Of a stretch of DNA of 64,000 bases, positions 25,972 to 34,167 are shown in pieces (positions within the stretch are counted from its first letter, which is position 1; each line of letters begins with the position of its first letter). The notes beneath the pieces were generated by a model. The model did not search any database. It saw nothing but the letters and a program-made list of their open reading frames with translations, and was not told the origin of the DNA. The DNA lies in NCBI GenBank assembly GCA_021234155.1, contig JAJEKV010000012.1, positions 7,902,448 through 7,966,447 on the forward strand, given 5' to 3'. Source of the DNA: Isoetes taiwanensis (Eukaryota; Streptophyta; Lycopodiopsida; Isoetales; Isoetaceae). The translations under genes and the position numbers were made by a program.

Positions 25972-26050
25972 TACGCCTGGCGTGTTATTTGAGGCAATCA
26001 ATTATTCACACTAATTTCTAATTAACCCTATATAAATCCGGTTCACGCTC
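25972..26050 (+). promoter_or_regulatory. Promoter P1 with 13-bp dyad and TATA box
   Basis: A dyad (tacgcctggcgtg, 25972-25984) is followed by 'caatcaattattcac' and then 'ctatataaatcc', a strong TATA box, about 50 bases downstream. The ATG of the acidic protein gene comes about 65 bases after the TATA. The same arrangement recurs almost base for base at 27108-27190, which argues that the layout is a real promoter and not chance. Confidence 0.6.
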
Positions 26051-26090
26051 TCAAGCTCCATTCCTTCCAATTTTTTTTTCTCTGCCCGCC

Positions 26091-26534
26091 ATGAAGCGTT
26101 CGGCCTCAGCGTCAAACCTTCATGAAGAACCCGAGGTCTCCTCAAAGAGACGTCGGGTTGAAGAAGCTCCCTCTGTTCCCAGATTGATTTTTGTCCCAAT
26201 TCTCCTCTGATTCCGATTCAGAGGAGGAAGAGGAGGAGTTGGAGGAAGAGGAGGAGATGGATTCTCAAGAATTCATGACCGCTCTGCTTCAGGGTTGGCT
26301 TGACCCTGAAACAGAGAATGAATTCTCTGAAGCCGAGTTGGAGGAGGAGGAGGAGGAGGAGGAGGAGGAGGAAGAAGATTCCGAAGAAGGTCGAGAATTC
26401 GACCAATTTTTACAATGGTTGCGGGATGAACCAGGTTTGCATGGCTGCCTCTTTTCTTTTTCTAATGCACCTTTCTTTCTCTTTTCTTTTCTAACCTCTC
26501 TTTCTTCTTTCTTGCAGACATGGAAGAACAGTGA
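26091..26534 (+). pseudogene. Small acidic protein gene, 1 intron, frame broken
   Basis: The ATG at 26091 opens a Ser/Arg/Glu-rich frame beginning MKRSASASNLHEEPE that includes the basic patch KRRR, and reaches a stop at about 26208. The obvious continuation is in the neighbouring frame from about 26191 ('FSSDSDSEEEEEELEEEEE') through a second Glu run to 'FLQWLRDEP'. A GT/AG intron (about 26434-26517) joins that to 'DMEEQ' and a stop at 26534. So it is either a frameshifted gene or one with a small unrecognised intron near 26140-26190. It is preceded by promoter P1. No family was recognised; acidic low-complexity composition with a basic patch suggests a nuclear protein, but that is inference. 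Confidence 0.5.
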
Positions 26535-27107
26535 TGTAGATCCCGGGTGGCCCTCTTTTTTTTTTTTTTTTTTTTTCGGACACGCCTACGAGCATTTTTT
26601 TCTGTGATATTTTGAAAAGCCTTCGGGCATCTACTTACAAGCCATTCTTGGCATCTGTACATATCAATTTTGAATGAAATCAAATAGTTTTCTTCACAAA
26701 CTTTTTCTTCAAACAGTTTTTCTGTACATAAAAATATTTTGAATGAAATCAAACTGTTTTCTCCAAGCATTTTGTCTCCAAAGTGTTGTCTCTAAAATTT
26801 TGTCTCTGCATTTGTCTCAACAAAGTCTCGGGAACACTATAAATCAACCACATGAGAAATCTCTGATTCATCACAGCAGTATAGGAAATTTTCCTATACG
26901 ACCTAAAACAATTCCCCAACTCAACAAGTCATTTTTTAGCCTTGATAATTTTGCCTTTATAATCATTTTTAATTTAGCCCATATAAAATTTCGAAATTCT
27001 TTTTTTTCGAATGCAATAAATGGAATAAAATGCCGTGAGAATTTATTGCATAAAATGCAATATTCTCCATGTATACCATATACATGTCATGTCTGGCGGG
27101 AAGACCG
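26535..27107. other. Spacer between the acidic gene and promoter P2
   Basis: The stretch holds a 22-base T run (about 26554-26577), and a short repeat in which 'ttgaatgaaatcaaa' occurs twice (about 26669 and 26740). No coding sequence recognised. Confidence 0.4.
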
Positions 27108-27190
27108 TACGCCAGGCGTGTTAATTCAAGCAATCAATTATTCACGCTAATTTATTTCTAATTATGCCTATATAAATCCATTTCACGCTC
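27108..27190 (+). promoter_or_regulatory. Promoter P2, paralogue of P1
   Basis: The dyad 'tacgccaggcgtg' (27108-27120) is followed by 'caatcaattattcacgctaa' and 'ctatataaatcc', the same order and nearly the same spacing as P1, and by the shared downstream words 'ttcacgctctcaa'. The likely transcript starts near 27205 and may have a donor at about 27276 (CTTG|GTGAGC) and an acceptor near 27360. Confidence 0.55.
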
Positions 27191-27359
27191 TCAAAGTTCC
27201 TATAATTTCTTCCTTTCTTCATACGATTTGCCGGTTGCGCTTCAGCTGTGTTTGCATCCGCCCTCCTAAAATCTTGGTGAGCAGATTTCTTTTCAGCAAT
27301 GTTAGATGTTTGGTTTCGGCAATTCCTAACTTACTAAAAGACTCCGCCTTTTGTTCTGT

Positions 27360-27626
27360 AGCATCTGTAGCAGAGCACATTGGAGGCTCAGAATTAAAAC
27401 CAAAAGCAGAGGACTAAGGTCTGCGAATCCAAAAGCCTCGGAATTAAAACCAAAAGCAAAGTCCTCCGTTCTTCGAATCCTTCCATCCTCAGAACTCAAG
27501 GTTAGTTTTCATTTAGTTTTAAGCTGCATCTCAATGGCAGGTTTAATCCAAGAAGGCAAGCTTTTGCATTTGCTCGAGGCAGAGGAAGCAGATGATGTTT
27601 ATGAAAACCAGAATAGTTTTTTATAA
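27360..27626 (+). other. Possible exon with internal duplication and a 30-codon ORF
   Basis: A block 'cagaattaaaaccaaaagca' is repeated in tandem (about 27391 and 27442) with different flanks. Downstream, an ATG at 27536 opens a short frame MAGLIQEGKLLHLLEAEE... ending at 27626. This could be the first coding exon or an untranslated leader driven by P2. I recognise no family. Confidence 0.3.
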
Positions 27627-27761
27627 ACTTCATGCGCTTCTTTTGTTTCAGTAAATTCTTGAGTTTCTCTTCCTGAATTAATCATGCTATTGCATGCAAG
27701 TTTCTATTATGAATAAGTGTAGTAGAAAGCATTAGAAAAATCTCAAAGATAATATTTGAAA

Positions 27762-27819
27762 CACGCTAAGCGTGTTCCATGCTAACCTTAGCCTTGAATA
27801 TGAATACACGCTCGGCGTG
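27762..27819. repeat. Two copies of the 13-bp dyad
   Basis: cacgctaagcgtg (27762-27774) and cacgctcggcgtg (27807-27819). The first has both arms changed in step (CACGCT/AGCGTG) relative to the consensus CACGCC/GGCGTG, so symmetry is kept. Confidence 0.85.
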
Positions 27820-27977
27820 CATTCAGCAGCAGAGAGAGAGAAAAAAAAAACATGTACAGATAGATAAGTAAATAGATAAAGGCCAGGCAATTATTTACAC
27901 GCTTATTGCCTGGCCTTTATCTATTTACTTATCTATCTGTACAGGTTTTTTTTTTCTCTCTCTCTGCTGAATGCACG
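27818..27977. repeat. Long inverted repeat, ~72-bp arms, 13-nt loop
   Basis: The left arm (27818-27891) and the right arm (27905-27977) are near-perfect reverse complements. They include 'gatagataagtaaatagata', oligo(A)/oligo(T), GA/CT runs and 'gcattcagcag'/'ctgctgaatgc'; the loop is 'tatttacacgctt'. The outer ends run into dyad motifs (27807-27819 and 27974-27986). Transcribed, this would form one long hairpin. Confidence 0.9.
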
Positions 27978-28126
27978 TCGAGCGTGTATAGTTTTTCCTA
28001 TATAGCAGTTTACACGCTGAGCGTGCAAACAATTTTATCCCTAGTTTCAACTTTTAAGTTAAACACGCCGGGCGTGTCTCTTAGTTTCTAAGTTTATAAA
28101 TAAATAAATATAACACGCCAGGCGTG
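27974..28126. repeat. Four copies of the 13-bp dyad
   Basis: cacgtcgagcgtg (27974), cacgctgagcgtg (28013), cacgccgggcgtg (28064) and cacgccaggcgtg (28114), spaced 39, 51 and 50 bases. They occupy the 190 bases just upstream of the ATG at 28160. Confidence 0.9.
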
Positions 28127-28159
28127 AATACTGATACTCCGCTCACTTCCTATTGATAG

Positions 28160-28761
28160 ATGCCAAGTTACATTAATCACCCGGTTGGTGACGAAGATGC
28201 ATTGGAATTACATTTGGGGCAGCAATCACACAGCCCAGCTCCAGTTTCGGCTCCAATCTCCAGTCCGGTTGAACCGCAGCCGAGCACCAATCCGGCTGGA
28301 GCACCAGTCTTGCAACCCCTGCAGTACTTGGATCAAGTAATGATGATGGCAGCAGAGCGCATGGCAATTATAAATCTGGGCTCTGAGGCCCTTGCAATCT
28401 CATGGAGGCTAGCCCTCTTATCTGATCACTTCGATCATGCAGTACATGCATTGATCGAGAGTGAATCTCGCAACCGTCAGCTCGAGATTCAAAATGAGGA
28501 GATGCGTTTCTTAGTGGCTAGCCTCTATGCCCGGATGCCCCAACACGAACCACTACCACTGTTGGCATATGATGCAATGGAGATGGTTCAACCAATGGAG
28601 CAGAGGAGATGGAGCAGGAGGAGGAGCAGGAGGAGGAGCAGGAGGTGGAGCAGGCGGGGGAGGTGGAGCTAGAGCCTAGGTTTTTTGCTGGGGTTTTACC
28701 TGATCCATTCACTATGCCCTGGAATGGAAATGGGAGTATCGATAGCCCAGCTACTCAGTAG
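28160..28761 (+). pseudogene. Coiled-coil protein with acidic C-terminus, one frameshift
   Basis: The ATG at 28160 gives MPSYINHPVGDEDALELHLG, a Pro/Ser-rich stretch, then a helical segment (about residues 70-125) rich in Leu, Glu, Arg and Gln that looks like a coiled coil. Near 28597 the reading frame turns into an artificial Arg/Ser run. The adjacent frame continues naturally as a (EQEEE)n tract and then 'VLPDPFTMPWNGNGSIDS', with a stop at 28761. A one-base loss near 28597 explains this. Family unknown. It sits downstream of P2 and a cluster of dyads, and its composition parallels that of the acidic gene at 26091. Confidence 0.45.
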
Positions 28762-28892
28762 ACTGGGCTTGAAACAGTAGTCTGGGATTTTGTCTGGTTT
28801 ATCCAGATGATATACAATTATAAACTTTTTCCAATGAATACAACAAATTTTGTCTACTTCTATATTTCTACAATGTAATACATGTTACATAC

Positions 28893-29330
28893 CTTTTTTA
28901 AGCGATTTCTTGGCCATGCAACAAATGTTCCAATATTTTCTCCAACCGTATCTCCACCGGGGTGTCTGCGAGGTAAAGCTTCATCCATAGCGCAGCAGTT
29001 AATCACTATAACTCGGACATACTTATCCCCGAGCGGAATTCCATGACAGTTTGCAGTCGGATCAATGGAGTCGATCTTGCATAATCCTACTTTCCTTTTC
29101 TGATTTGTAGTTAACATGAAACATTCATCTTCGACACTGCAGATAATTGCTATTCAGACACCTACTATTGGAAATTAATGTTCAAGCTATAGGAATGAGA
29201 TGAGTACCAGAATTCTGTAGCCATTCTTGAGAAGCTGACTCGAGTTCTCGAAATCACAGGCGCTATGGAAACTCAGGCGGTCGGGAAAAATTCGAGTTAG
29301 AAGAAAGCTTAGGTTAATTACATTTAGGCG
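28893..29330 (-). pseudogene. DUF8039-domain gene fragment, two exons
   Basis: The minus-strand exon 29136-28893 is bounded by a proper acceptor and donor (AAAAAG|GTATGT). It encodes 'IDSIDPTANCHGIPLGDKYV' and then 'GDTVGENIGTFVAWPRNRL', the hallmark of the plant DUF8039 domain that accompanies CACTA/En-Spm-type transposon and Ulp1-protease genes. An upstream exon (about 29330-29208) ends 'SSQLLKNGYRIL' with a GT donor and joins in frame. The rest of any parent gene is not visible. It lies antisense between two plus-strand genes of the dyad cluster. Confidence 0.6.
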
Positions 29331-30074
29331 AGATAAATGTAATCAATGCAAGAACACGGTAGATTGCTTTTTAAAAACTCAATGAAAGAAGTCGGCGGAC
29401 GGGTTCTTCTTTTTATTTGAAAGTGAATCTTCGTCATTATTATTTTTATATGTCAAGAATATTTCGAAACTGTATATTGTGTTTTCTTGAAATTCAAATT
29501 TCTCTTGTACAAGTAGAAAAAACTATTTCTTGTTAGCTATTTCTCGAGCAGCTCGAGCGCGTATCCGAGCGATCTTCCGACTCTGTTACTAGGCGACTCC
29601 GGAGATGTCTTCTAAAATGAATTGAGGTCGAGGCGGACGGGGCCGAGGAAGCGGTGGAAGAGGAATCTCAAAACCCGGCACTTCTCAAGTTTCAGAGGAC
29701 GTTGATCAGACCCCTCCTATTCAATGTATTTAATTTGCCACAGAATACACACTGTGTAGAGAGTATTATGCTTGCATGAATTTGAGTTATTTCCTTGCCT
29801 TCAGTTATTATGCTTTGCATGAATTTGAGTTATTATGTTTTGCATGAATTTTAAGTATTACCATCAGTTAATGCTCTGATTGTCCGTTTTGTAGAACATA
29901 ATTTTGATCTGTTTTATAGAATATAGCAGTGTTAGACAGTTGGAGATAACAATGTTCAATGAAATTAAATAGTGTGAAATATGGATTCATAAAGGGTATG
30001 TAGCTTAAAATGTGGATGCAAACTAATTTAGTTTCAAATTCACGCATAACATGGTTCATAATAGGAGCTACCAA

Positions 30075-30125
30075 CACGCGTGGCGTGAATTGTACTAATT
30101 TAGGTTTAAATGCACGCCAAGCGTG
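30075..30125. repeat. Two copies of the 13-bp dyad in intron 1
   Basis: cacgcgtggcgtg (30075-30087) and cacgccaagcgtg (30113-30125), 38 bases apart, within the first intron of the ParB-like gene and 50-100 bases before its acceptor. Confidence 0.85.
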
Positions 30126-31353
30126 ATCTCTTGTTCTGAAAAGTACTCTAAAAAATGTTCATCTTCTTTTGCAGTGCCCAAGAGGAAGAAAACCCCTAAT
30201 AATTCGGGTTCTATTCCTGGACAAGAAAGCAAGGGTAGACGACCCAGATGCAGTACCATATGATCTCACCTTAGATGATGGAGGGCCGATTCTTATAGCA
30301 ACCACTGACCCTGCCTGCCCTGAAGAGAAAATGGACGAGGGTGCCGAGTGGTACGTTGACCTTGCCAAGACAAATGGCAAGCTCGACTTAACTCTCTTCT
30401 CGAGGAAAAAGGAAGCAGACAAGATGACCAAACAAGGGATCCTAATCTCTTGTGAGGAAGAGGACGACACCAACTGCAAATTGCTCTTGGAGATTACACA
30501 TAAGCAGAAGAAAGATCTGCTTAGACTTACTCACTGTAGAGCTACTGCATACAAGGATACGTTCATGAGGACAGATGTGAACGGTGAGACATGTTTTAAG
30601 TATGGCTGGCCCACCAATGTAGCAGTTACGCCAATATCTATTTGCCAAGGGGTTACAGCTGTGCGTAGAGGCATGTTCAATAAACCGACACCAAGTCATT
30701 ATTTGCAGCAAGCTAGGGAATTAGCTGACTTGAAAGCTTCTAGGAGGGTCCTAAATCTAGGGAAGGATGTTCTTCTTGCAGTTGTCGAAGGCATGGAGGC
30801 TTCTGTTTTTTAGAATGAACAGGACAGGGTGGCGTAGCTAGAGGCCATGAACAAGCTAAATAAGTACGCTGACCATTATCCATTGGGTCTTAAGGAAACT
30901 TTTGCGATCCATGTGAAGTCCCTCATCCGTTCACCAAGCTCCATTTATGTTAGCAGAAGATATGATCCTGCACATGCCATGGATATTGTTCAGAGCATGA
31001 TTAGTAATCCAAGTCAAATGCCTATGCCAGCGGATGTGTTACCTTGGGATATGATCTCGAACAAGCCTGCTGTGTGGACGAACTTCGAGGAGTTAATGTT
31101 AAATGATAACATTAAATTCGTCATCATCGACGGACAGCATTCTGTTGAGGCACAAAAGGCCCTCATCAGGCAGGCAGAACAAACGGGCCAAAGCGTGTTC
31201 TACAATCACTATGCGTATAGGAGGTGTCGTCTCTTGGATGCCAATACTTCACCTGCAGATTTGGCTGAGATTAGTGCAACTTTGAATGAAATGGGGAAGA
31301 CATTTCTATACAAAAGGTAATTGACTGCATTAGGATGTTAGCATTTTAATCTT

Positions 31354-31573
31354 CACGCCAGGCGTGCTTTCAAATGAAACCAGTTCACGCCAGCCCTGCT
31401 TTCAAATGAAACCAAATCACACCAGGCGTGCTTTGGTTTCATTTGAAAGCACGCCTGGCGTGAATTCAACCGATTCGAAAGCACGCCTGGCGTGAATTGC
31501 ATTGGTATTTAATTCATTCCACGCCAGGCGTGCTTTGAGGTTGATCTTTTCTATTGAAATCGCACCCGGCGTG
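31354..31573. repeat. Array of seven 13-bp dyads, five at an exact 32-bp period
   Basis: Dyads start at 31354, 31386, 31418, 31450, 31482, 31520 and 31561. The first five are spaced exactly 32 bases. Spacers between the first three are copies of 'ctttcaaatgaaaccaa', and between 31430 and 31450 the same spacer appears inverted (ttggtttcatttgaaag), so the array itself folds back. Three copies are perfect CACGCC-A/T-GGCGTG. The array begins 38 bases after the donor of intron 2. Confidence 0.92.
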
Positions 31574-31599
31574 TTTCTTGTCTCTGATACTGATTCAAT

Positions 31600-34167
31600 G
31601 CCTGTACGTTTGCACATAACTTTTGATTCCCATGTCAGATTTTAGTGATTCTGGGTTCGTTGGAAAGCTCGTTGCATGATATTTCCATTGATATAAAGCT
31701 TATATGATGATTGGACTGTTTTGGCAGCGGATAATTGTTTGACAGCTCCGGCCCTTTATTGGCGGTGTTAAGGTTTGACTGCAATCTTCTTTTTGCCATA
31801 ACTCTTGCATTTGGTGGCAGTTTTAGGCATGCTTGGGCTCGTTGGAAAGCTTGTGCAGTGCTACTTCCAGTGGTACTTAACTTTTTCAGAAGTTACTAGT
31901 TTGTGGGGGGCTGTAGAGCTCTAGAATCTCGGCCCCCTTTTAGTGGAGATGGCAAAAGCAATTCGTAGTCCTTCCAAGCGCTCCTCTGGTAGTCCTAATG
32001 GAATACATGGCAATTGTGGAAGGGAACATGCTTTAGATTCTCCAAAGATTAGTGTTCGAGATGCCCACAAACTGGCTCGTGAAGGTGCCCCTTCTTCTCC
32101 TAAGAGTTTGGTATCAGCCGTGGCAGTTGGATCTGAGGGGCAGGAGAGGCAGGCTTCTATGCATTTCAATCCATTGGCATTGCCTCATGCTCCTATTTCT
32201 TCCAGTAGCATATGTGTACCTAGTTCAACTGAGGCAGCAGCTTCCACTTTCTCCTCTTCTCAGCTTGTTAGTCCAGCGTCTGACCCTATGCCTCATGATT
32301 CTAGAGGCAGTGTGGTACAGGTGACCCGGGAAAGCTCCTCTGAAAAGGTGGTACTGCCAAATGCACCTCCAACACATGTTAGAAGTTCTTCAGAACAAAT
32401 GAGATTAGCAGCTTCTGCTCAAAAGAGTGTGACACAGCTTGCATCCCCAACACATGTTGAGAGTCTCTCACGCGAAGGAGGCTCTTCTGGACAAAAAGAA
32501 CATCGAACGCATGTTGGAGGCTCCTCAAGGCAGGAGGAGTTTCCCCCTCTTCCCTCAAATAAGCCTGGGATACCTTTTTCTTCCTCCTCGCCACCTGCCT
32601 CGACCCCTACACCGTGGAGGTCTTCTGACACAGTGGCAAGGGTTACAGATGTCCGCTTCTCTGAGTGGCTATGCAAAGGTGTGTCATCTCCAGCCACGTC
32701 ACTTCGTGTTTCAGAGGCCATTGCCACCATGGTGGACAATAATAAGAAAGAAGTTGCATCTTATCTTCAGCAGTTGCAGGCCAAGCAGGATTCCTTGGAT
32801 ATTTTGTTACCACCAGCTGAAATTTTTTATGAGGTTCAGGAGTGCAGGTCAACTTTTGAGCGCTTTGGGGCCCCTGTGGTGCAGATCAGTCATGAGACTC
32901 ACCGTCGTCATGTGGAGCAAGTAGTTGCATGCTCTGTTGTTTGTTACTTCACTGGCCTCTTCTTGGATTTGAAGCGCGTTGGATCTTGGTTATCTGGGCA
33001 TTTGCACAAATTAGGGCTTCCTGCGTATCAGTCGATCAAGCTCATGGGCAAAGATCAACGTTGTTTTCTCCTAATGTTTGAGTCCCCTGAGCCGGTGGCT
33101 CAACTCATAGAACGAGGTGTTGATCCTTTGTGGAATCATTTCTTGTTGTATCAACAATATGTTCCTGGCTCTTTTCCAGGTAAGCCAGATGCCTTGCATG
33201 CTCCATTCTGGATTGCTATTGAAGATTTCCCTCCAGAATTTCAAGATCCTGAGTTCATTTCTGCTATTGCTAGTGATATTGGACTTCACTTGCAACATGT
33301 TATAACCAATGGCATTACTAAGATTTGTGTAGCACGCCCTATTCATCGTGATCTGCCTCAGACAATTGTTGTTCAAGGTGGGCCCATGTTCTTTCCATTC
33401 AAGCTACGTTTATTAAATGGCCCAGAGCTAGCTCTCATGTTCCCTGAGGCCCCTCTCTTTGCTCAATTTCGTAAGTCTTACCAGCAGGCTCCTCCGGTTG
33501 CCTCTGCCACAAATCCTACTCCTAGCTCTGCTCCTTCTTCAATGGATGTCTCTTATCCCCCTATGACTTCTTCTACATCTGTTCCAGCTGCTGGTCCCAC
33601 GCCTCTGCTGCTGGATCAACAGAGGCAAAGGTTGGATGAGATTCAGAGGTCGCAAGAGCAGGTGGAAGCAGCTCGTGGGCAGTACATGGACATTGATCGT
33701 CGTGGTGCCCACCCTCCACCTAAACATCCACCGGCTCTTCATCAACCTCGAAAGTCAGCTAAGGGTTCTAACACCTCTGCATCTCAGCTCTCTTATGCAC
33801 TTGCTATACGTGATTCAGATCCTTCTGCTGCATGTGGTCGCTTTGCTCCACTTCAGTGGGCTGATTTGGCTGAAGATAATACTGTCTTGTCGAAGGACCA
33901 AGTTACATCTTCAAACTCTCTTGAGATTCCGGTAGTCATATCGGATTTGACGCCATTACAGGGTGAATGCGGTTAGACTCTTAAGCAGAGCCTTATCTCC
34001 TTTTACTTATCTAGTATGGAGTAAGCACATGGTGTCGCAGGCTCGTGTTCCAGCAGCATCCTCTTGTGTTTACACAACTAGATGAGAAATATTCATTTTG
34101 TACTTATTCTTGCTCATTAATAAACGTTTTGTTCGTCCTTCAAAAAAAAAAGCCTGTACTTTTGGCA
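31600..34167 (+). mobile_element. LINE-type insertion with ORF1 only, inside intron 2
   Basis: The 15-base target sequence 'gcctgtacgtttgca' at 31600 recurs with minor change at 34152 ('gcctgtacttttggca'), right after an oligo(A) tail (34141-34151). Between them lie a leader with two ~70-base related units (about 31620-31690 and 31800-31870, each containing 'cgttggaaagct'), ORF1 (31949-33976) and only about 165 bases of 3' sequence. No reverse transcriptase ORF is present, so it is an internally deleted or non-autonomous copy mobilised in trans. The 3' duplication copy supplies the intron's AG acceptor. Confidence 0.85.
31949..33976 (+). CDS. LINE ORF1 (nucleic-acid-binding, DUF4283-like)
   Basis: An uninterrupted 675-residue frame from the ATG at 31949 (MAKAIRSPSKRS). 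The N-terminal third is Ser/Pro-rich and disordered-looking. The centre has 'KDQRCFLLMFESPEPVAQLI' and 'HAPFWIAIEDFPPEF', which match the layout of the DUF4283-type RNA-binding region in plant LINE ORF1 proteins. The C-terminal third is Pro/Gln/Ser-rich. No CCHC zinc knuckle was seen. The completely open frame stands out against the decayed host gene, so the insertion is younger than most of its surroundings. Confidence 0.75.
   Translation: MAKAIRSPSKRSSGSPNGIHGNCGREHALDSPKISVRDAHKLAREGAPSSPKSLVSAVAVGSEGQERQASMHFNPLALPHAPISSSSICVPSSTEAAASTFSSSQLVSPASDPMPHDSRGSVVQVTRESSSEKVVLPNAPPTHVRSSSEQMRLAASAQKSVTQLASPTHVESLSREGGSSGQKEHRTHVGGSSRQEEFPPLPSNKPGIPFSSSSPPASTPTPWRSSDTVARVTDVRFSEWLCKGVSSPATSLRVSEAIATMVDNNKKEVASYLQQLQAKQDSLDILLPPAEIFYEVQECRSTFERFGAPVVQISHETHRRHVEQVVACSVVCYFTGLFLDLKRVGSWLSGHLHKLGLPAYQSIKLMGKDQRCFLLMFESPEPVAQLIERGVDPLWNHFLLYQQYVPGSFPGKPDALHAPFWIAIEDFPPEFQDPEFISAIASDIGLHLQHVITNGITKICVARPIHRDLPQTIVVQGGPMFFPFKLRLLNGPELALMFPEAPLFAQFRKSYQQAPPVASATNPTPSSAPSSMDVSYPPMTSSTSVPAAGPTPLLLDQQRQRLDEIQRSQEQVEAARGQYMDIDRRGAHPPPKHPPALHQPRKSAKGSNTSASQLSYALAIRDSDPSAACGRFAPLQWADLAEDNTVLSKDQVTSSNSLEIPVVISDLTPLQGECG

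Noticed and set aside
26191-26406. GAG/GAA-rich microsatellite
   Set aside because: It lies in frame as Glu codons flanked by normal protein sequence, so coding low complexity is the simpler reading.
31354-31573. CRISPR-like look of regularly spaced repeats
   Set aside because: The 13-base dyads are in a plant intron, the spacers are themselves repeated or inverted, and no cas genes exist.
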